DNA of 64,000 nt from Anaerovorax odorimutans (GCA_016841185.1 JAENZQ010000007.1:62001-126000); one strand, 5' to 3'. Positions 1-8,885 are shown, numbered from the stretch's first letter. Notes: a model not told the origin generated them from the sequence alone. Program-made: numbers and translations.

Positions 1-2816
1 TTGAATATGGCACAGATATGAATTTTGCATCTCTGGAAATGCGCGAAAAGGTAGCATTGATCAGTGATTTTCTGCCTGAAAATGCCGGCGACCCTATGGT
101 CTTTAAATTAAATCCTCAGATGATGCCTATAATGGAAGTGGAGTTTTCTTCCGATAAACCTTTATCAGAGCTTTATTCGCTGGTGGACAAAGAAATCGAT
201 TCAAAGCTTGAGAGAATAAACGGAGTGGCTTCTGCAGATATTTTCGGAGGATTGGAAAAGGAAATCTCAATCAGAATCGATCAGGAAAAGCTGAAAGGTT
301 ACAATCTTAGCCTGTCACAAATAAGTTCCACCCTTTCAGGAGAAAATATCAATCTTCCAAGCGGAGATGTCAATAAAGGATCAAAAGAGTTGCTGGTCAG
401 AACGATCGGTGAATTTGCATCTTTAAACGATGTAAAAAATATACCTATTATGCTTCCTACAGGAGAAGTCATTCTTTTATCCGATATCGCCTATATACAA
501 GAAGATTATAAAGAACAGGATTCCATAAGCAGAGTCAACGGAATACCTGCTGTTGCCATAAGCATTACAAAACAATCCACGGCAAATACCGTAACAACCG
601 CGGATAATATCATTCAAGTGCTCGATGAAATTAAAACCCAATATCCCGACATCCAGGTCACCATAGGGTTCAATCAGGCCGAATTCATCAATAAATCCGT
701 ATCAAATGTTGCTACAAATGCTATTTCCGGAGGCGTCTTAGCAGTTCTGGTCCTGTTTGTTTTCTTGAGAAATATTCGGTCTACTTCCATCATTGCCATT
801 GCCATACCGGTATCTGTTATTGCAACTTTTGCACTGATGTATTTTAACCACATGACCCTGAACATTATTTCATTAGGCGGTTTATCTTTAGGTATCGGGA
901 TGCTTGTGGACAATTCAATAGTAGTACTGGAAAATATATACCGTTTACGGGAAGATGGCCTGTCCCGCACCGAAGCTTCCATCAATGGCGCAAGAGAAGT
1001 AATGGTAGCTATCTTTGCTTCAACCATGACGACCATTGCCGTATTTTTGCCCATCGTCTTTGTAAAAGGATTTACCGCCATATTGTTTAAAGAGCTTTCA
1101 TTGACCGTAACTTTCTCATTGCTGGCATCTTTTGTCATCGCTGTTACCGTTGTCCCTATGCTCTGCTCAAAGTTTTTAACAATCAGTAAAGTCAATGAAA
1201 ATCCAAAATGGAAATATAAATTCAAATTATTACCCTTTTTTACAAAGATTTTAGAAACAATTTCAAAGGAGTATATCGTTCTTCTGGATAAAGCTTTGGG
1301 TATGAGAAAACGCATCATCGCTTTTGCCGTCATTCTGTTTGTTGTTTCCCTGAGTCTTATTGGAATCGTAGGCGGTGAGCTTTTCCCAAGCGCAGATGAA
1401 GGCAGTTTTACCGTTACTATGGAAACTCCTTTTGGAACTTCTTTAAAAGAAACGGATGAATTGGTATCCGAAATCGAAGGATTCATCTTGAATATTCCTG
1501 AAGTAAAAACCTGTACGGTATCCATCGGAGCAACCTCTATGATGTCTATGGAAAATACATCGAATACTACAACGATTCGTGTAAATCTTATTGATATAAA
1601 GGAACGAAATCGCAGTACTTCAGAAATCGCCAATGAGGTGAGAGAAGAATTGCAAAATATTGTGGGAGCAGAAACTTCCATTTCCGAATCTTCGCAATCC
1701 TCCGGAGGGACAGGTGCCGCCGACCCCATTAGCATACAAATACAAGGCGACAATCTTGAAACATTGAATCAGATTTCAGAAGATTTTAAAGAGATTTTAC
1801 GCTCTATAGACGGGACTATAGAAGTATCTTCCGATGTAGAAGAAGGTAATCCTGAAGTACGTGTATATCTTGACAGGCAAAAATCAGCTTTTTACGGTGT
1901 TACCGCTTATCAGCTTGCCACAACATTGCAATCATCACTGTCCGGAGATACTGCCACCCAGTATAAAGTCAATGGGGATGAAATCGATATCACATTATCC
2001 CTCAGCACTTCCACAAATGCTACAATAGAAGATATGAAACAGATATTGATTCAGGCACCAACGGGACAGTATGTATCGGTAGGACAAATTGCAAATTTTG
2101 AATATGACAATTCCCCTTCCCAAATTACAAGAGAAGATCAGGTCCGGACCGTGACCGTTACTTCCCAGCTGTTGGGAAGAGACTTGCGTTCTGTTTCCAT
2201 TGAAATAGCAGAAAAACTGGAAGCCTATCCCATGCCTTTTGGTTATTCGTATGATATGGGCGGGCAGCAGCAGGATATGCAGGAAGCATTTGGAAATCTT
2301 TTCCTTGCTCTTTTGTTGTCCATCGTTCTGATTTATATGATCCTTGCTTCTCAGTTTGAATCACTTATCCAGCCTTTCATCATTATGATGTCTGTACCTT
2401 TTGCCTTTACTGGTGCATTTTTGGGGCTTTTCATTACCGGAAAACCTCTTTCTCTGCCGGCATATATCGGACTGATTGTACTTGCAGGGATCGTGGTCAA
2501 TAATGCCATCGTCCTTATAGACTTTATCAACCAGCAGCGGAAGGCAGGAACACTCCGAAAGGAAGCCATTATCAATGCCGGAAGGTTCAGGCTCCGGCCC
2601 ATACTAATGACCATGTTGACAACCGTACTGGGATTAACACCATTATCCATAGGGATCGGAGAAGGTTCGGAAATCATGTCTCCTATGGGAATATCAGTGA
2701 TTGGCGGATTAAGCTTTTCTACTTTGATCACTTTGATATTTATCCCTGTTTTATACTCGCTTCTGGATGATTTATCGATGAAAATACAGAAAAAACATAA
2801 AATTGCAGGTGAATAA
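1..2816 (+). CDS. RND-family efflux transporter permease, 5'-truncated by window edge
   Basis: Proton-driven export pump of the inner membrane (AcrB/HAE1-like superfamily). The reading frame is open from base 3, before the first Met at 18, so the start lies outside the window; about 935 residues of a usual ~1030 are visible. Counting from the Met at 18, a hydrophobic block near residues 230-400 contains the RND signature LVDNSIVVLENIYR, and the matching second-half signature GIVVNNAIVLIDF sits near residue 825, as expected for the duplicated 6+6 helix fold. Large soluble porter domains lie between. The stop is followed 1 base later by a tetR start, so the two are probably co-transcribed. Substrate unknown; drug or lipid export is only a family-level guess. 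Confidence 0.93.
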   Translation, partial: EYGTDMNFASLEMREKVALISDFLPENAGDPMVFKLNPQMMPIMEVEFSSDKPLSELYSLVDKEIDSKLERINGVASADIFGGLEKEISIRIDQEKLKGYNLSLSQISSTLSGENINLPSGDVNKGSKELLVRTIGEFASLNDVKNIPIMLPTGEVILLSDIAYIQEDYKEQDSISRVNGIPAVAISITKQSTANTVTTADNIIQVLDEIKTQYPDIQVTIGFNQAEFINKSVSNVATNAISGGVLAVLVLFVFLRNIRSTSIIAIAIPVSVIATFALMYFNHMTLNIISLGGLSLGIGMLVDNSIVVLENIYRLREDGLSRTEASINGAREVMVAIFASTMTTIAVFLPIVFVKGFTAILFKELSLTVTFSLLASFVIAVTVVPMLCSKFLTISKVNENPKWKYKFKLLPFFTKILETISKEYIVLLDKALGMRKRIIAFAVILFVVSLSLIGIVGGELFPSADEGSFTVTMETPFGTSLKETDELVSEIEGFILNIPEVKTCTVSIGATSMMSMENTSNTTTIRVNLIDIKERNRSTSEIANEVREELQNIVGAETSISESSQSSGGTGAADPISIQIQGDNLETLNQISEDFKEILRSIDGTIEVSSDVEEGNPEVRVYLDRQKSAFYGVTAYQLATTLQSSLSGDTATQYKVNGDEIDITLSLSTSTNATIEDMKQILIQAPTGQYVSVGQIANFEYDNSPSQITREDQVRTVTVTSQLLGRDLRSVSIEIAEKLEAYPMPFGYSYDMGGQQQDMQEAFGNLFLALLLSIVLIYMILASQFESLIQPFIIMMSVPFAFTGAFLGLFITGKPLSLPAYIGLIVLAGIVVNNAIVLIDFINQQRKAGTLRKEAIINAGRFRLRPILMTMLTTVLGLTPLSIGIGEGSEIMSPMGISVIGGLSFSTLITLIFIPVLYSLLDDLSMKIQKKHKIAGE

Positions 2817-2817
2817 A

Positions 2818-3423
2818 ATGGCATCAAATGACAAGAAGGAATCTATTCTGCAAGCCGCTTTTCACCTGTTTGCATCGAAAGGGTTCCACAAAACTAAAAT
2901 GATAGACATTGCTGAAGCGGCAGGAATCGGAAAAGGCACCATATATGAGTATTTTTCCGGAAAAGATACCCTCTATATCGAATTTATCAAAGAAAACTTT
3001 TTGGGTACCTATAAGTCTGTGGATAATCTATTCACTGAAAACTCAAGTGCTGCAGAAAAACTAAAAAAATTTGTATGTTTTGAAGCAGAAAATATTTCTG
3101 CAAACGGTAAAATTTTTGGTCTTTTGGAACATGAGATGAAAAACATTGAACCCTGCCGGAATCAGAATATCCGTAGATTATTTTTTGAAGTGCAATATCT
3201 GAGATTTAATATCGTTAAAAAAATTATTGAAGAAGGAATTAAAACAGAAGAATTCAAACAAACGGATCTTAATACAGCTGCTTCAGCTGTATTAGGGTCT
3301 TTAACCGCATTTCAGGTTTTCAGCCATAAACTGCATCCTCTATCCGGCAACATAAATGAAGAGATTCATATGGATCAATTCATTGAAATTTTGTTGAACG
3401 GTCTGAATAATGAAAATACCTGA
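2818..3423 (+). CDS. TetR/AcrR-family transcriptional regulator
   Basis: A 201-residue DNA-binding repressor of the TetR fold. The N-terminal helix-turn-helix is clear: ILQAAFHLFASKGFHKTKM followed by IAEAAGIGKGTIYEYF at about residues 8-45; the C-terminal ligand domain is divergent. ATG 2818 is preferred over the upstream TTG at 2803 because AGGTG lies about 6 bases before it. It directly follows the RND permease gene, so it most likely represses its own efflux operon, with the promoter outside the window. An inverted repeat (10-bp arms at 3445-3454 and 3487-3496) follows the stop; it has no T-run and its role is unclear. Confidence 0.92.
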   Translation: MASNDKKESILQAAFHLFASKGFHKTKMIDIAEAAGIGKGTIYEYFSGKDTLYIEFIKENFLGTYKSVDNLFTENSSAAEKLKKFVCFEAENISANGKIFGLLEHEMKNIEPCRNQNIRRLFFEVQYLRFNIVKKIIEEGIKTEEFKQTDLNTAASAVLGSLTAFQVFSHKLHPLSGNINEEIHMDQFIEILLNGLNNENT

Positions 3424-3632
3424 CATGGAACACTTTACTAAATTATCTGTTTCAATTTTTTGAAATATATGATAAAATTTCATTGATGAAACAGATATTC
3501 GATACATATATGAATCGGTCAGCCATTATTTTTTATATATTATTAAAATATTTTGCTATGAATTCACTTACTGAATTACTGTTTTTTAAACAGGCAGAAC
3601 AGAGAATGGTTTTCTTTCACTTTTGATCAGTT

Positions 3633-3665
3633 TTGATAGGAAATTGTGATTTATTTCCGTATCAA
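3633..3665. promoter_or_regulatory. Inverted repeat, candidate upstream activator site for the sigma-54 promoter
   Basis: Arms TTGATAGGAAAT (3633-3644) and ATTTCC-G-TATCAA (3653-3665) form a 12-bp inverted repeat with one extra base. It lies about 150-175 bp upstream of the -24/-12 element at 3810, the normal distance for an enhancer site bound by a sigma-54 activator. No activator gene is in the window. It could also be an unrelated hairpin. Confidence 0.35.
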
Positions 3666-3809
3666 TCATCAAATTGTCTTACAAGCTTCATTTTTCAGAA
3701 TTTTTTAGTAATATTCCTTAAGTTTCTGATTTAATCTTGAATCACTTTCTCTCTTGAAAACATACACTAAAAGTTTGAATTTTAGCCGAGACAAGCTTTT
3801 TCAAGTAAA

Positions 3810-3825
3810 TGGCATAATTATTGCA
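3810..3825 (+). promoter_or_regulatory. Sigma-54 (-24/-12) promoter
   Basis: The sequence TGGCATAATTATTGCA matches the sigma-54 consensus TGGCAYRNNNNTTGCW at every defined position, with GG at 3811-3812 and GC at 3823-3824 (correct 10-base spacing). Transcription would begin near 3836, giving a ~120-nt leader before the NCS1 permease gene. No comparable sigma-A promoter is obvious in the same gap. Confidence 0.75.
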
Positions 3826-3852
3826 AAAATAGTCCATGATATATATAAATCA

Positions 3853-3892
3853 CCAGAACCTGTAGGGAGGTGAATGGAAAAAAGGATTCTGG
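3853..3892 (+). promoter_or_regulatory. Leader hairpin enclosing the leader-ORF ribosome site
   Basis: CCAGAA-CC (3853-3860) can pair with GG-A-TTCTGG (3884-3892). The loop contains GGGAGG (3865-3870) and the ATG at 3874, so folding would hide the translation start of the short leader ORF. The arm pairing is seen directly; the regulatory role is inferred. Confidence 0.4.
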
Positions 3893-3951
3893 ATTATAAT
3901 ATAATGAGTAATATGTCTTTATTTTTTTATTTAAAATTTATGGAGGTGTAG
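3874..3951 (+). CDS. 25-residue leader ORF upstream of the NCS1 permease
   Basis: ATG 3874 has GGAGG three bases upstream and opens a 25-codon frame ending TAG at 3949-3951. The Shine-Dalgarno site of the permease gene (GGAGGTG, 3942-3948) lies inside its last codons, so ribosomes finishing the leader would sit on the permease start site at 3958. The peptide is hydrophobic in its second half (SLFFYLKF). It resembles no family I know; it may be a regulatory leader peptide or a coupling device, or fortuitous. Confidence 0.4.
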   Translation: MEKRILDYNIMSNMSLFFYLKFMEV

Positions 3952-3957
3952 ACCAAT

Positions 3958-5454
3958 ATGGCAAAAATTTCTCAGCGAGAAGTAGATGGCTTATTTGAAT
4001 TAACAGATGGAGCCAGAGCCGAATTACAAAGTTCTACTTATTACAACGACGACTTGGCACCTACTAAATTAGCCGAAAGGACTTGGGGAACTTACCATAT
4101 CGCATCCTTATGGGTAGGTATGTCAGTATGTATCCCCACTTATATGATGGCCTCCGGTCTCATGGCAGCAGGCCTTTCATGGTGGCAGGCTGTATTGAAC
4201 ATTGCTCTTGGTAACCTGATCATACTTGTTCCAATGCAATTGAATTCACATGCAGGAACAAAATATGGTATTCCTTATCCTGTATTTGCACGTCTTGCAT
4301 TTGGTGTAAAAGGTGCACATATTGCAGCTATCGCAAGAGCAATTATTGGTGCGGGATGGTTCGGTATCCAGACTTGGATCGGCGGCGGTGCACTGAACAC
4401 AGTAATTGGCGCTGTAAGCTCAGGTTGGGCAAATTGGGCCGGCGGTATCTGGGTATCCTTCTTCATTTTCTGGGCATTGAATGTAATTATTGCATACAAA
4501 GGACCTGAAGCCATTAAATTCATGGAATCCTGGGGTGCTCCCATACTTGGAATTTTGTCACTGGCCTTAATGGTTTGGGCGATTACAGCCGTTACCGGTG
4601 CAGGATATTCCGTAGGCGATATTCTGGATATGCCTGCTACTTATGATCCTGCTGATTTCTGGACAATCTTCATGGGCGGCCTTACCGGAAACATTGCATT
4701 TTGGGCAACCCTTGCGTTAAATATTCCTGACTTCAGCCGATATGCAAAAGATCAGAAATCTCAATTCAACGGTCAGCTGTTGGGTTTGCCGACAACAATG
4801 GCAGCATTTGCTTTTGTCGGTGTATTTGTAACCGGAGCAACCGGGCTTGTTTTTGGTGAATTTCTGTGGGACCCTGTAGAAGTGGTTGCTAATATAGGCA
4901 GTCCTTTAGCCGCATTCCTGGGTGCGGTTGGTATCGCAATCGCAACTTTGACAACCAACATTGCAGCCAATGTTGTAGCCCCTGCCAACGGTATTTCAAA
5001 TCTTAATCCGCAAAAAATATCCTTCAGTACCGGCGCATTGATTACCGGTATCGCCGGTGTTGTCATCATGCCATGGAAACTTCTTTCCAGCGCAGGCGCC
5101 TATATCTTCGGATGGCTGGGAACTTACGGATTATTCTTGGGACCTCTTGCAGGTATGTACATTGCCGATTATTATATTTTCAGAAAGAAAAAATTAGATG
5201 TAATGTCACTGTTCACCAGTGAAAACAGTAAATACTGGTATGATAACGGTATCAACAGCAAAGCTATTATTACCTGGATCGCAGCTTCAATTTTACCGTT
5301 GTTAGGTAAATTTATCCCTTCAATCCACTTCTTCTATGACAATGGTTGGATAATCGGCTTCTTAATTGCCCTTGTAATCTATCCGGCACTTATGAAATCC
5401 GAAACTTCTTCACTTCTTACTGATGAAGAAGAAGCTGAAATTACCGAAAGATAA
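3958..5454 (+). CDS. NCS1-family nucleobase/hydantoin:cation symporter
   Basis: A 498-residue, 12-helix cytoplasmic-membrane importer of the cytosine/purine/uracil/hydantoin family. It has the family N-terminus LWVGMSVCIPTYMMASG (about residues 51-67), GWFGIQTWIGGG near residue 125, and WATLALNIPDFSRYAKD near 242; these correspond to the substrate-contacting Trp/Gln and Trp segments of the hydantoin transporter Mhp1. The start at 3958 follows GGAGGTG. The downstream dihydropyrimidinase suggests a cyclic ureide (dihydropyrimidine, hydantoin) as substrate. Expression probably depends on the sigma-54 promoter at 3810. Exact substrate cannot be told from sequence. Confidence 0.93.
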   Translation: MAKISQREVDGLFELTDGARAELQSSTYYNDDLAPTKLAERTWGTYHIASLWVGMSVCIPTYMMASGLMAAGLSWWQAVLNIALGNLIILVPMQLNSHAGTKYGIPYPVFARLAFGVKGAHIAAIARAIIGAGWFGIQTWIGGGALNTVIGAVSSGWANWAGGIWVSFFIFWALNVIIAYKGPEAIKFMESWGAPILGILSLALMVWAITAVTGAGYSVGDILDMPATYDPADFWTIFMGGLTGNIAFWATLALNIPDFSRYAKDQKSQFNGQLLGLPTTMAAFAFVGVFVTGATGLVFGEFLWDPVEVVANIGSPLAAFLGAVGIAIATLTTNIAANVVAPANGISNLNPQKISFSTGALITGIAGVVIMPWKLLSSAGAYIFGWLGTYGLFLGPLAGMYIADYYIFRKKKLDVMSLFTSENSKYWYDNGINSKAIITWIAASILPLLGKFIPSIHFFYDNGWIIGFLIALVIYPALMKSETSSLLTDEEEAEITER

Positions 5455-5464
5455 ACCATTTATT

Positions 5465-5489
5465 GCAAAGGGGAATTTTTCCCCTTTGC
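5465..5489 (+). terminator. Perfect GC-containing hairpin after the permease gene
   Basis: Arms GCAAAGGGGAA (5465-5475) and TTCCCCTTTGC (5479-5489) with a TTT loop start 10 bases after the permease stop. A U-tract is lacking (TCTTACATG follows), so it may be an attenuator or transcript-stabilising hairpin that lets some transcription reach the dihydropyrimidinase gene. Confidence 0.5.
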
Positions 5490-5638
5490 TCTTACATGTT
5501 TTGAATAAGTACATTAACTCGTGATACCTTTAATTATTCATTCATAATAATTTATAACAGGTAAAATATAAAATTGAAAATCCACTCATGTTTAGGGTCT
5601 ATTTAAATAAATAAAAACAAAAAAAAGGAGGCTTCATT

Positions 5639-7015
5639 ATGGACTTAATTATTAAAAACGGTACTATTGTAACGGCATCCGAAACCTACAAGGCGGATAT
5701 AGCCGTCGAGGACGGAAAAATATCAATGATTGCAGAAAACATTGATCCGCAAAATGCTAAAGTGGTGGATGCATCGGGAAAAATGGTCCTTCCGGGTGCC
5801 ATTGATGCTCATACTCATCTGGCAATGCCTTTTGGCGGAACCATATCGGCAGACGGCTATGAATCCGGAACGAGAGCTGCTGCCTGCGGAGGCGTTACAA
5901 CTGTATTTGATTTTGTCCTACAGGCAAAAGGCGAAGGCCTTATTGATGCGGTGAAAAGAAGAAACGCATTATGTGAACCGGAAGCATGCGTTGATTACGC
6001 TTTCCACACTGCAATAACAGATTTAAATGATGACATCCTTAAAGAAATGGACGAATCCGTAAAATATGGCGTTCCCAGTTTCAAAGTATTCATGGTTTAT
6101 GACTTTGGCGTAACTGACGGTACCTTTTATCAAGTGCTCCAAAGATCTAAAGAAATAGGTGCTCTCATTGGTGTTCATGCAGAAAATAGAGAGATAATAG
6201 ACACATTAGTCGCAAAACACTTAAGCGAAGGAAAAACTTCGGCATGGTATCATTATGCAAGCAGACCGGAATTTGTTGAAGCAGAGGCAGACAGTCGAGC
6301 TATTCGCTGGGCAAAAGAATTGCATGCACCTCTTTACATTGTTCATCTGGCTAATTCAGGAGGCGTAGAAGAAGTTACAAAGGCCCGTGATGAAGGCTAT
6401 CCAATTTTTGCAGAAACATGCCCACAATACCTGCATTTCACTAAAGACGTTTACAAAAGAGAAGACGGACGCAATTTTGTATGCTCTCCTCCTATCAAAG
6501 GTCAAGAAAGTCAGGATGCATTATGGGCAGCTATCAAAAGAGGAGACATCACTACTGTGGCTACAGATCACTGCCCATTCCAGTCTTACGAAAAGGACTG
6601 GGGTAAAGATGACTTTACAAAGATACCAAACGGCTGCATGGGAATCGAGAATCTATATCCGTACATGCTAAGCGAAGCCAATAAAGGTAGAATTTCCTTC
6701 AATAAGGTAGTTGAATTATGTTCAACAAATGTTGCAAAAGTCTTTGGATGCGCACCACAAAAAGGTATGATTGCTCCCGGCAGTGATGCTGACTTAGTGG
6801 TTTATGACCCTGAAAAAGATTTTACAATTTCTCAGAAAAATATGCATTCGGATATTGATCATACCATCTGGGAAGGAGTAGAAGTAAAAGGTTATCCTGT
6901 TATGACTTTCTCAAGGGGAGAGCTGGTTTATAAAGACGGCGAGTTTGTAGGAAGCAAGGGTTATGGAAAATTTGTAAAATGTAACCCGATTCATTTAGAC
7001 GGACCCAATTTGTAA
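5639..7015 (+). CDS. Dihydropyrimidinase / D-hydantoinase
   Basis: A 458-residue cytosolic cyclic amidohydrolase that opens dihydrouracil, dihydrothymine or hydantoin rings to N-carbamoyl products. The amidohydrolase metal set is present: DAHTHL near residue 57, the carbamylated-lysine segment SFKVFMVY near 147, HAEN near 180, IVHLAN near 237 and ATDHCPF near 312. Length is typical. Start follows AAAGGAGG. It lies 184 bases downstream of the NCS1 permease, which presumably imports its substrate. No beta-ureidopropionase or carbamoylase gene is in the window, so the next step must be encoded elsewhere. Confidence 0.95.
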   Translation: MDLIIKNGTIVTASETYKADIAVEDGKISMIAENIDPQNAKVVDASGKMVLPGAIDAHTHLAMPFGGTISADGYESGTRAAACGGVTTVFDFVLQAKGEGLIDAVKRRNALCEPEACVDYAFHTAITDLNDDILKEMDESVKYGVPSFKVFMVYDFGVTDGTFYQVLQRSKEIGALIGVHAENREIIDTLVAKHLSEGKTSAWYHYASRPEFVEAEADSRAIRWAKELHAPLYIVHLANSGGVEEVTKARDEGYPIFAETCPQYLHFTKDVYKREDGRNFVCSPPIKGQESQDALWAAIKRGDITTVATDHCPFQSYEKDWGKDDFTKIPNGCMGIENLYPYMLSEANKGRISFNKVVELCSTNVAKVFGCAPQKGMIAPGSDADLVVYDPEKDFTISQKNMHSDIDHTIWEGVEVKGYPVMTFSRGELVYKDGEFVGSKGYGKFVKCNPIHLDGPNL

Positions 7016-7031
7016 TTAATAATGAAAAATG

Positions 7032-7058
7032 GCTCTATATCAAATGTTGATGTAGAGC
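7032..7058 (+). terminator. Hairpin downstream of dihydropyrimidinase
   Basis: GCTCTATATCAA (7032-7043) pairs with TTGATGTAGAGC (7047-7058) apart from one mismatch. A second stem GGCTG/CAGCC lies at 7082-7099 followed by a T-rich stretch. Together they probably end the permease-dihydropyrimidinase transcript, though neither has a classic uninterrupted U-run. Confidence 0.45.
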
Positions 7059-7216
7059 ACTTGTAAAACAAAGTCAAATGGGGCTGGCGAGAGTCAGCCT
7101 CTTAATTTATCAAATTTTTCGTAAGTGCTAATCTTTCTGTATCCTTTAGCTACTCATGACATGTAATATTCTGTTTCTAAATCTATCAAGGTCTCTCACC
7201 CCATATGCATTTCTTT

Positions 7217-7735
7217 TTAATATTTTTCCCTTATCAGCATTCCCGCAGGTAAAACAATAAACAATAACGCTCCCACAGGAGTTTTAATAAATTGAACCAT
7301 ATAGCCCATGTAAGGTATTCTGAGGCAGCAAACGCCTGCCACATCTTCTTTTGCCACTAACAGGTTATCTTTCACAGTATTGGCATCACCTTTTGTTTCG
7401 AAACTTACATTTCCGCCCATGTTAAGAACTCTTAAAACCCTGTGGGTCAAAAATACATCATCAGTTCTATAAGTAATGATACTACCCTTTGTTATCTGTC
7501 CGGCATTTTCAACAGTCCTTAAAAAAATCAGGTCTCCTGTCCTCAATGCCGGAGACATACTGTCCGATGATATCACAGCCGGGAAAATGCATATGATTCT
7601 ATGGTTTGCACAATAATCAATGATGAACATTGTCATGATAAACGCCGCAGTCGTCAAAAAAATATTTAATGTAATGCATATTACTTTTCTAATCATCGAT
7701 ATCCGGCCTTTATGATATGATTTTACTTCTTTCAT
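7217..7735 (-). CDS. Signal peptidase I, SipW/ER-like (Ser-His type)
   Basis: A 172-residue membrane protease cleaving signal peptides of exported proteins. The nucleophile motif SDSMSPALRTGDLI is near residue 58. The second box reads FLTHRVLRV, with His where common bacterial type I enzymes have Lys, which is typical of SipW/archaeal/ER-type enzymes. GDAN follows in box E. One N-terminal helix and one C-terminal helix flank the catalytic part. Start is uncertain: GTG 7741, ATG 7735 or ATG 7696 (best upstream purines, AAAGG). No obvious SipW substrates are adjacent, and the gene stands alone between repeat-rich spacers. Confidence 0.85.
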   Translation of the reverse strand: MKEVKSYHKGRISMIRKVICITLNIFLTTAAFIMTMFIIDYCANHRIICIFPAVISSDSMSPALRTGDLIFLRTVENAGQITKGSIITYRTDDVFLTHRVLRVLNMGGNVSFETKGDANTVKDNLLVAKEDVAGVCCLRIPYMGYMVQFIKTPVGALLFIVLPAGMLIREKY

Positions 7736-7775
7736 ATTCACAAACCGAGTGTTTTAGAACAATAAAAACAGTTAA

Positions 7776-7887
7776 TGGATTATGGATTAATTTTATAGGT
7801 TAGAGGTTAGAAGTTAGGGGCAGTAATAAGATAACAGATAATAGATAATAGATAACAGATAATATATAACAGATAACAGTTAAGGTA
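7776..7887. repeat. Heptanucleotide-periodic tandem array (about 16 units)
   Basis: Read in steps of seven from 7776, the spacer falls into TGGATTA, TGGATTA, ATTTTAT, AGGTTAG, AGGTTAG, AAGTTAG, then TAACAGA/TAATAGA units up to 7887 without loss of phase. The 7-base period holds while the unit sequence drifts. It ends inside the left arm of the hairpin at 7880. See findings. Confidence 0.85.
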
Positions 7888-7920
7888 GAAACTGTGACAC
7901 AGTCATAGTTTCTACCTTAA
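7880..7920. terminator. Long near-perfect hairpin between hslO and the signal peptidase gene
   Basis: TTAAGGTAGAAACT (7880-7893) pairs with AGTTTCTACCTTAA (7907-7920); the inner TGAC/GTCA continues the stem after one mismatch. No U-run follows on either strand. It may end hslO transcription, or be the structural core of the heptad-repeat element around it. Confidence 0.45.
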
Positions 7921-7958
7921 TTATTAATTATTCACTACTCACTATTCATTAATTGTTC
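7917..7958. repeat. Heptanucleotide array, second half
   Basis: In-phase units TTAATTA, TTAATTA, TTCACTA, CTCACTA, TTCATTA, ATTGTTC run from 7917 to 7958, followed by CATAGTCTGGA (7958-7968), an 11-mer that recurs at 27733-27743. Confidence 0.8.
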
Positions 7959-7982
7959 ATAGTCTGGAATAGCTGTTTCTCT

Positions 7983-8864
7983 CTATTCTTCTATTTCAGA
8001 AAGAATCCTTTCAAGATGTCTTTTATCAAAGTGATATTTCTTCAAACAAAAATGACAGGTCAATTCAGCTTCTCCGTCCTCATGACAGATTTTTTCGAGT
8101 TCTTTTCTGCCCAAGCTGATCAAAGCACTTTCCAGCCTTTCCCATGTACAATCACATTTAAAATCAACTGTCCTTTCTTCCAGAATCTTCATCTCAAAAC
8201 CATTAAACAGAGTATCATGAAATCCTTTAACAGATTCCGACGCATCAATCAGACCTGTAACCGAAACAATGGAATTGATTTTCTGTTCCAGTCGGGATAT
8301 CAGATCTTCAGTGGCATCCGGCATCATCTGGATAATGCATCCTCCGGCTGCTTTTATAGAATAATCCGTATCTACCAGGACACCTGTCATCACAGAAGAC
8401 GGCTGTTGTTCGGAGTAAGCGAAATAACCTGCAAAATCCTCCGCTATTTCACCTGAGATCAATTTTAAGCTTCCAATGTAAGGTTTATGCAGCCCTAAAT
8501 CCTTTATAACCGTTAATGTGCCATCACGGCCCACAGCCGTGCCTACATCCAGTTTCCCTTCTGATTTCAGAGGAACATCTACATTGGGATTTTCGATATA
8601 TCCTTTCACATTCCCTTTCGAATCAGAAACAGCAATGATTTGGCCTGCAGGCCCTCCACCTTTAATAATAGCTGTCAGTTTATCTTTTTCACCTTTAAGC
8701 ATCAGCCCCATAAGAGATGTACAGGTAATGACTCTTCCGAGTACCGCTGATGCCGTCGGAGAAGTATGGTGAATATCTCTCATTTTTTCAACCATATCTG
8801 TTGTGAACGCCGTGTACGCTCTGAAATTTTTGTTCTGATCCATAGAAATCAATACTTTATTCAT
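7983..8864 (-). CDS. hslO: Hsp33 redox-regulated chaperonin
   Basis: A 293-residue cytosolic holdase that is activated when its zinc-binding cysteines are oxidised, protecting proteins during oxidative and heat stress. The C-terminal redox switch is intact: CDC near residue 238 and CHFC near residue 271 (CXC plus CXXC). Length is normal. ATG 8864 follows GGGGGAGG. The gene lies 21 bases downstream of a spore-protein gene on the same strand and is followed by the hairpin and heptad array at 7776-7958. Confidence 0.96.
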   Translation of the reverse strand: MNKVLISMDQNKNFRAYTAFTTDMVEKMRDIHHTSPTASAVLGRVITCTSLMGLMLKGEKDKLTAIIKGGGPAGQIIAVSDSKGNVKGYIENPNVDVPLKSEGKLDVGTAVGRDGTLTVIKDLGLHKPYIGSLKLISGEIAEDFAGYFAYSEQQPSSVMTGVLVDTDYSIKAAGGCIIQMMPDATEDLISRLEQKINSIVSVTGLIDASESVKGFHDTLFNGFEMKILEERTVDFKCDCTWERLESALISLGRKELEKICHEDGEAELTCHFCLKKYHFDKRHLERILSEIEE

Positions 8865-8885
8865 AGCCTCCCCCTCAGTTTACAT

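Noticed and set aside
674-1753. Long minus-strand open frame inside the RND permease gene
   Set aside because: Antisense to a clearly recognisable coding sequence, no family motifs and no ribosome site; a shadow frame.
3445-3496. Rho-independent terminator after tetR
   Set aside because: 10-bp arms are perfect but the loop is 32 bases and there is no T-run.
7797-7887. CRISPR-like array
   Set aside because: Units are only 7 bases, contiguous and without spacers; no cas genes.
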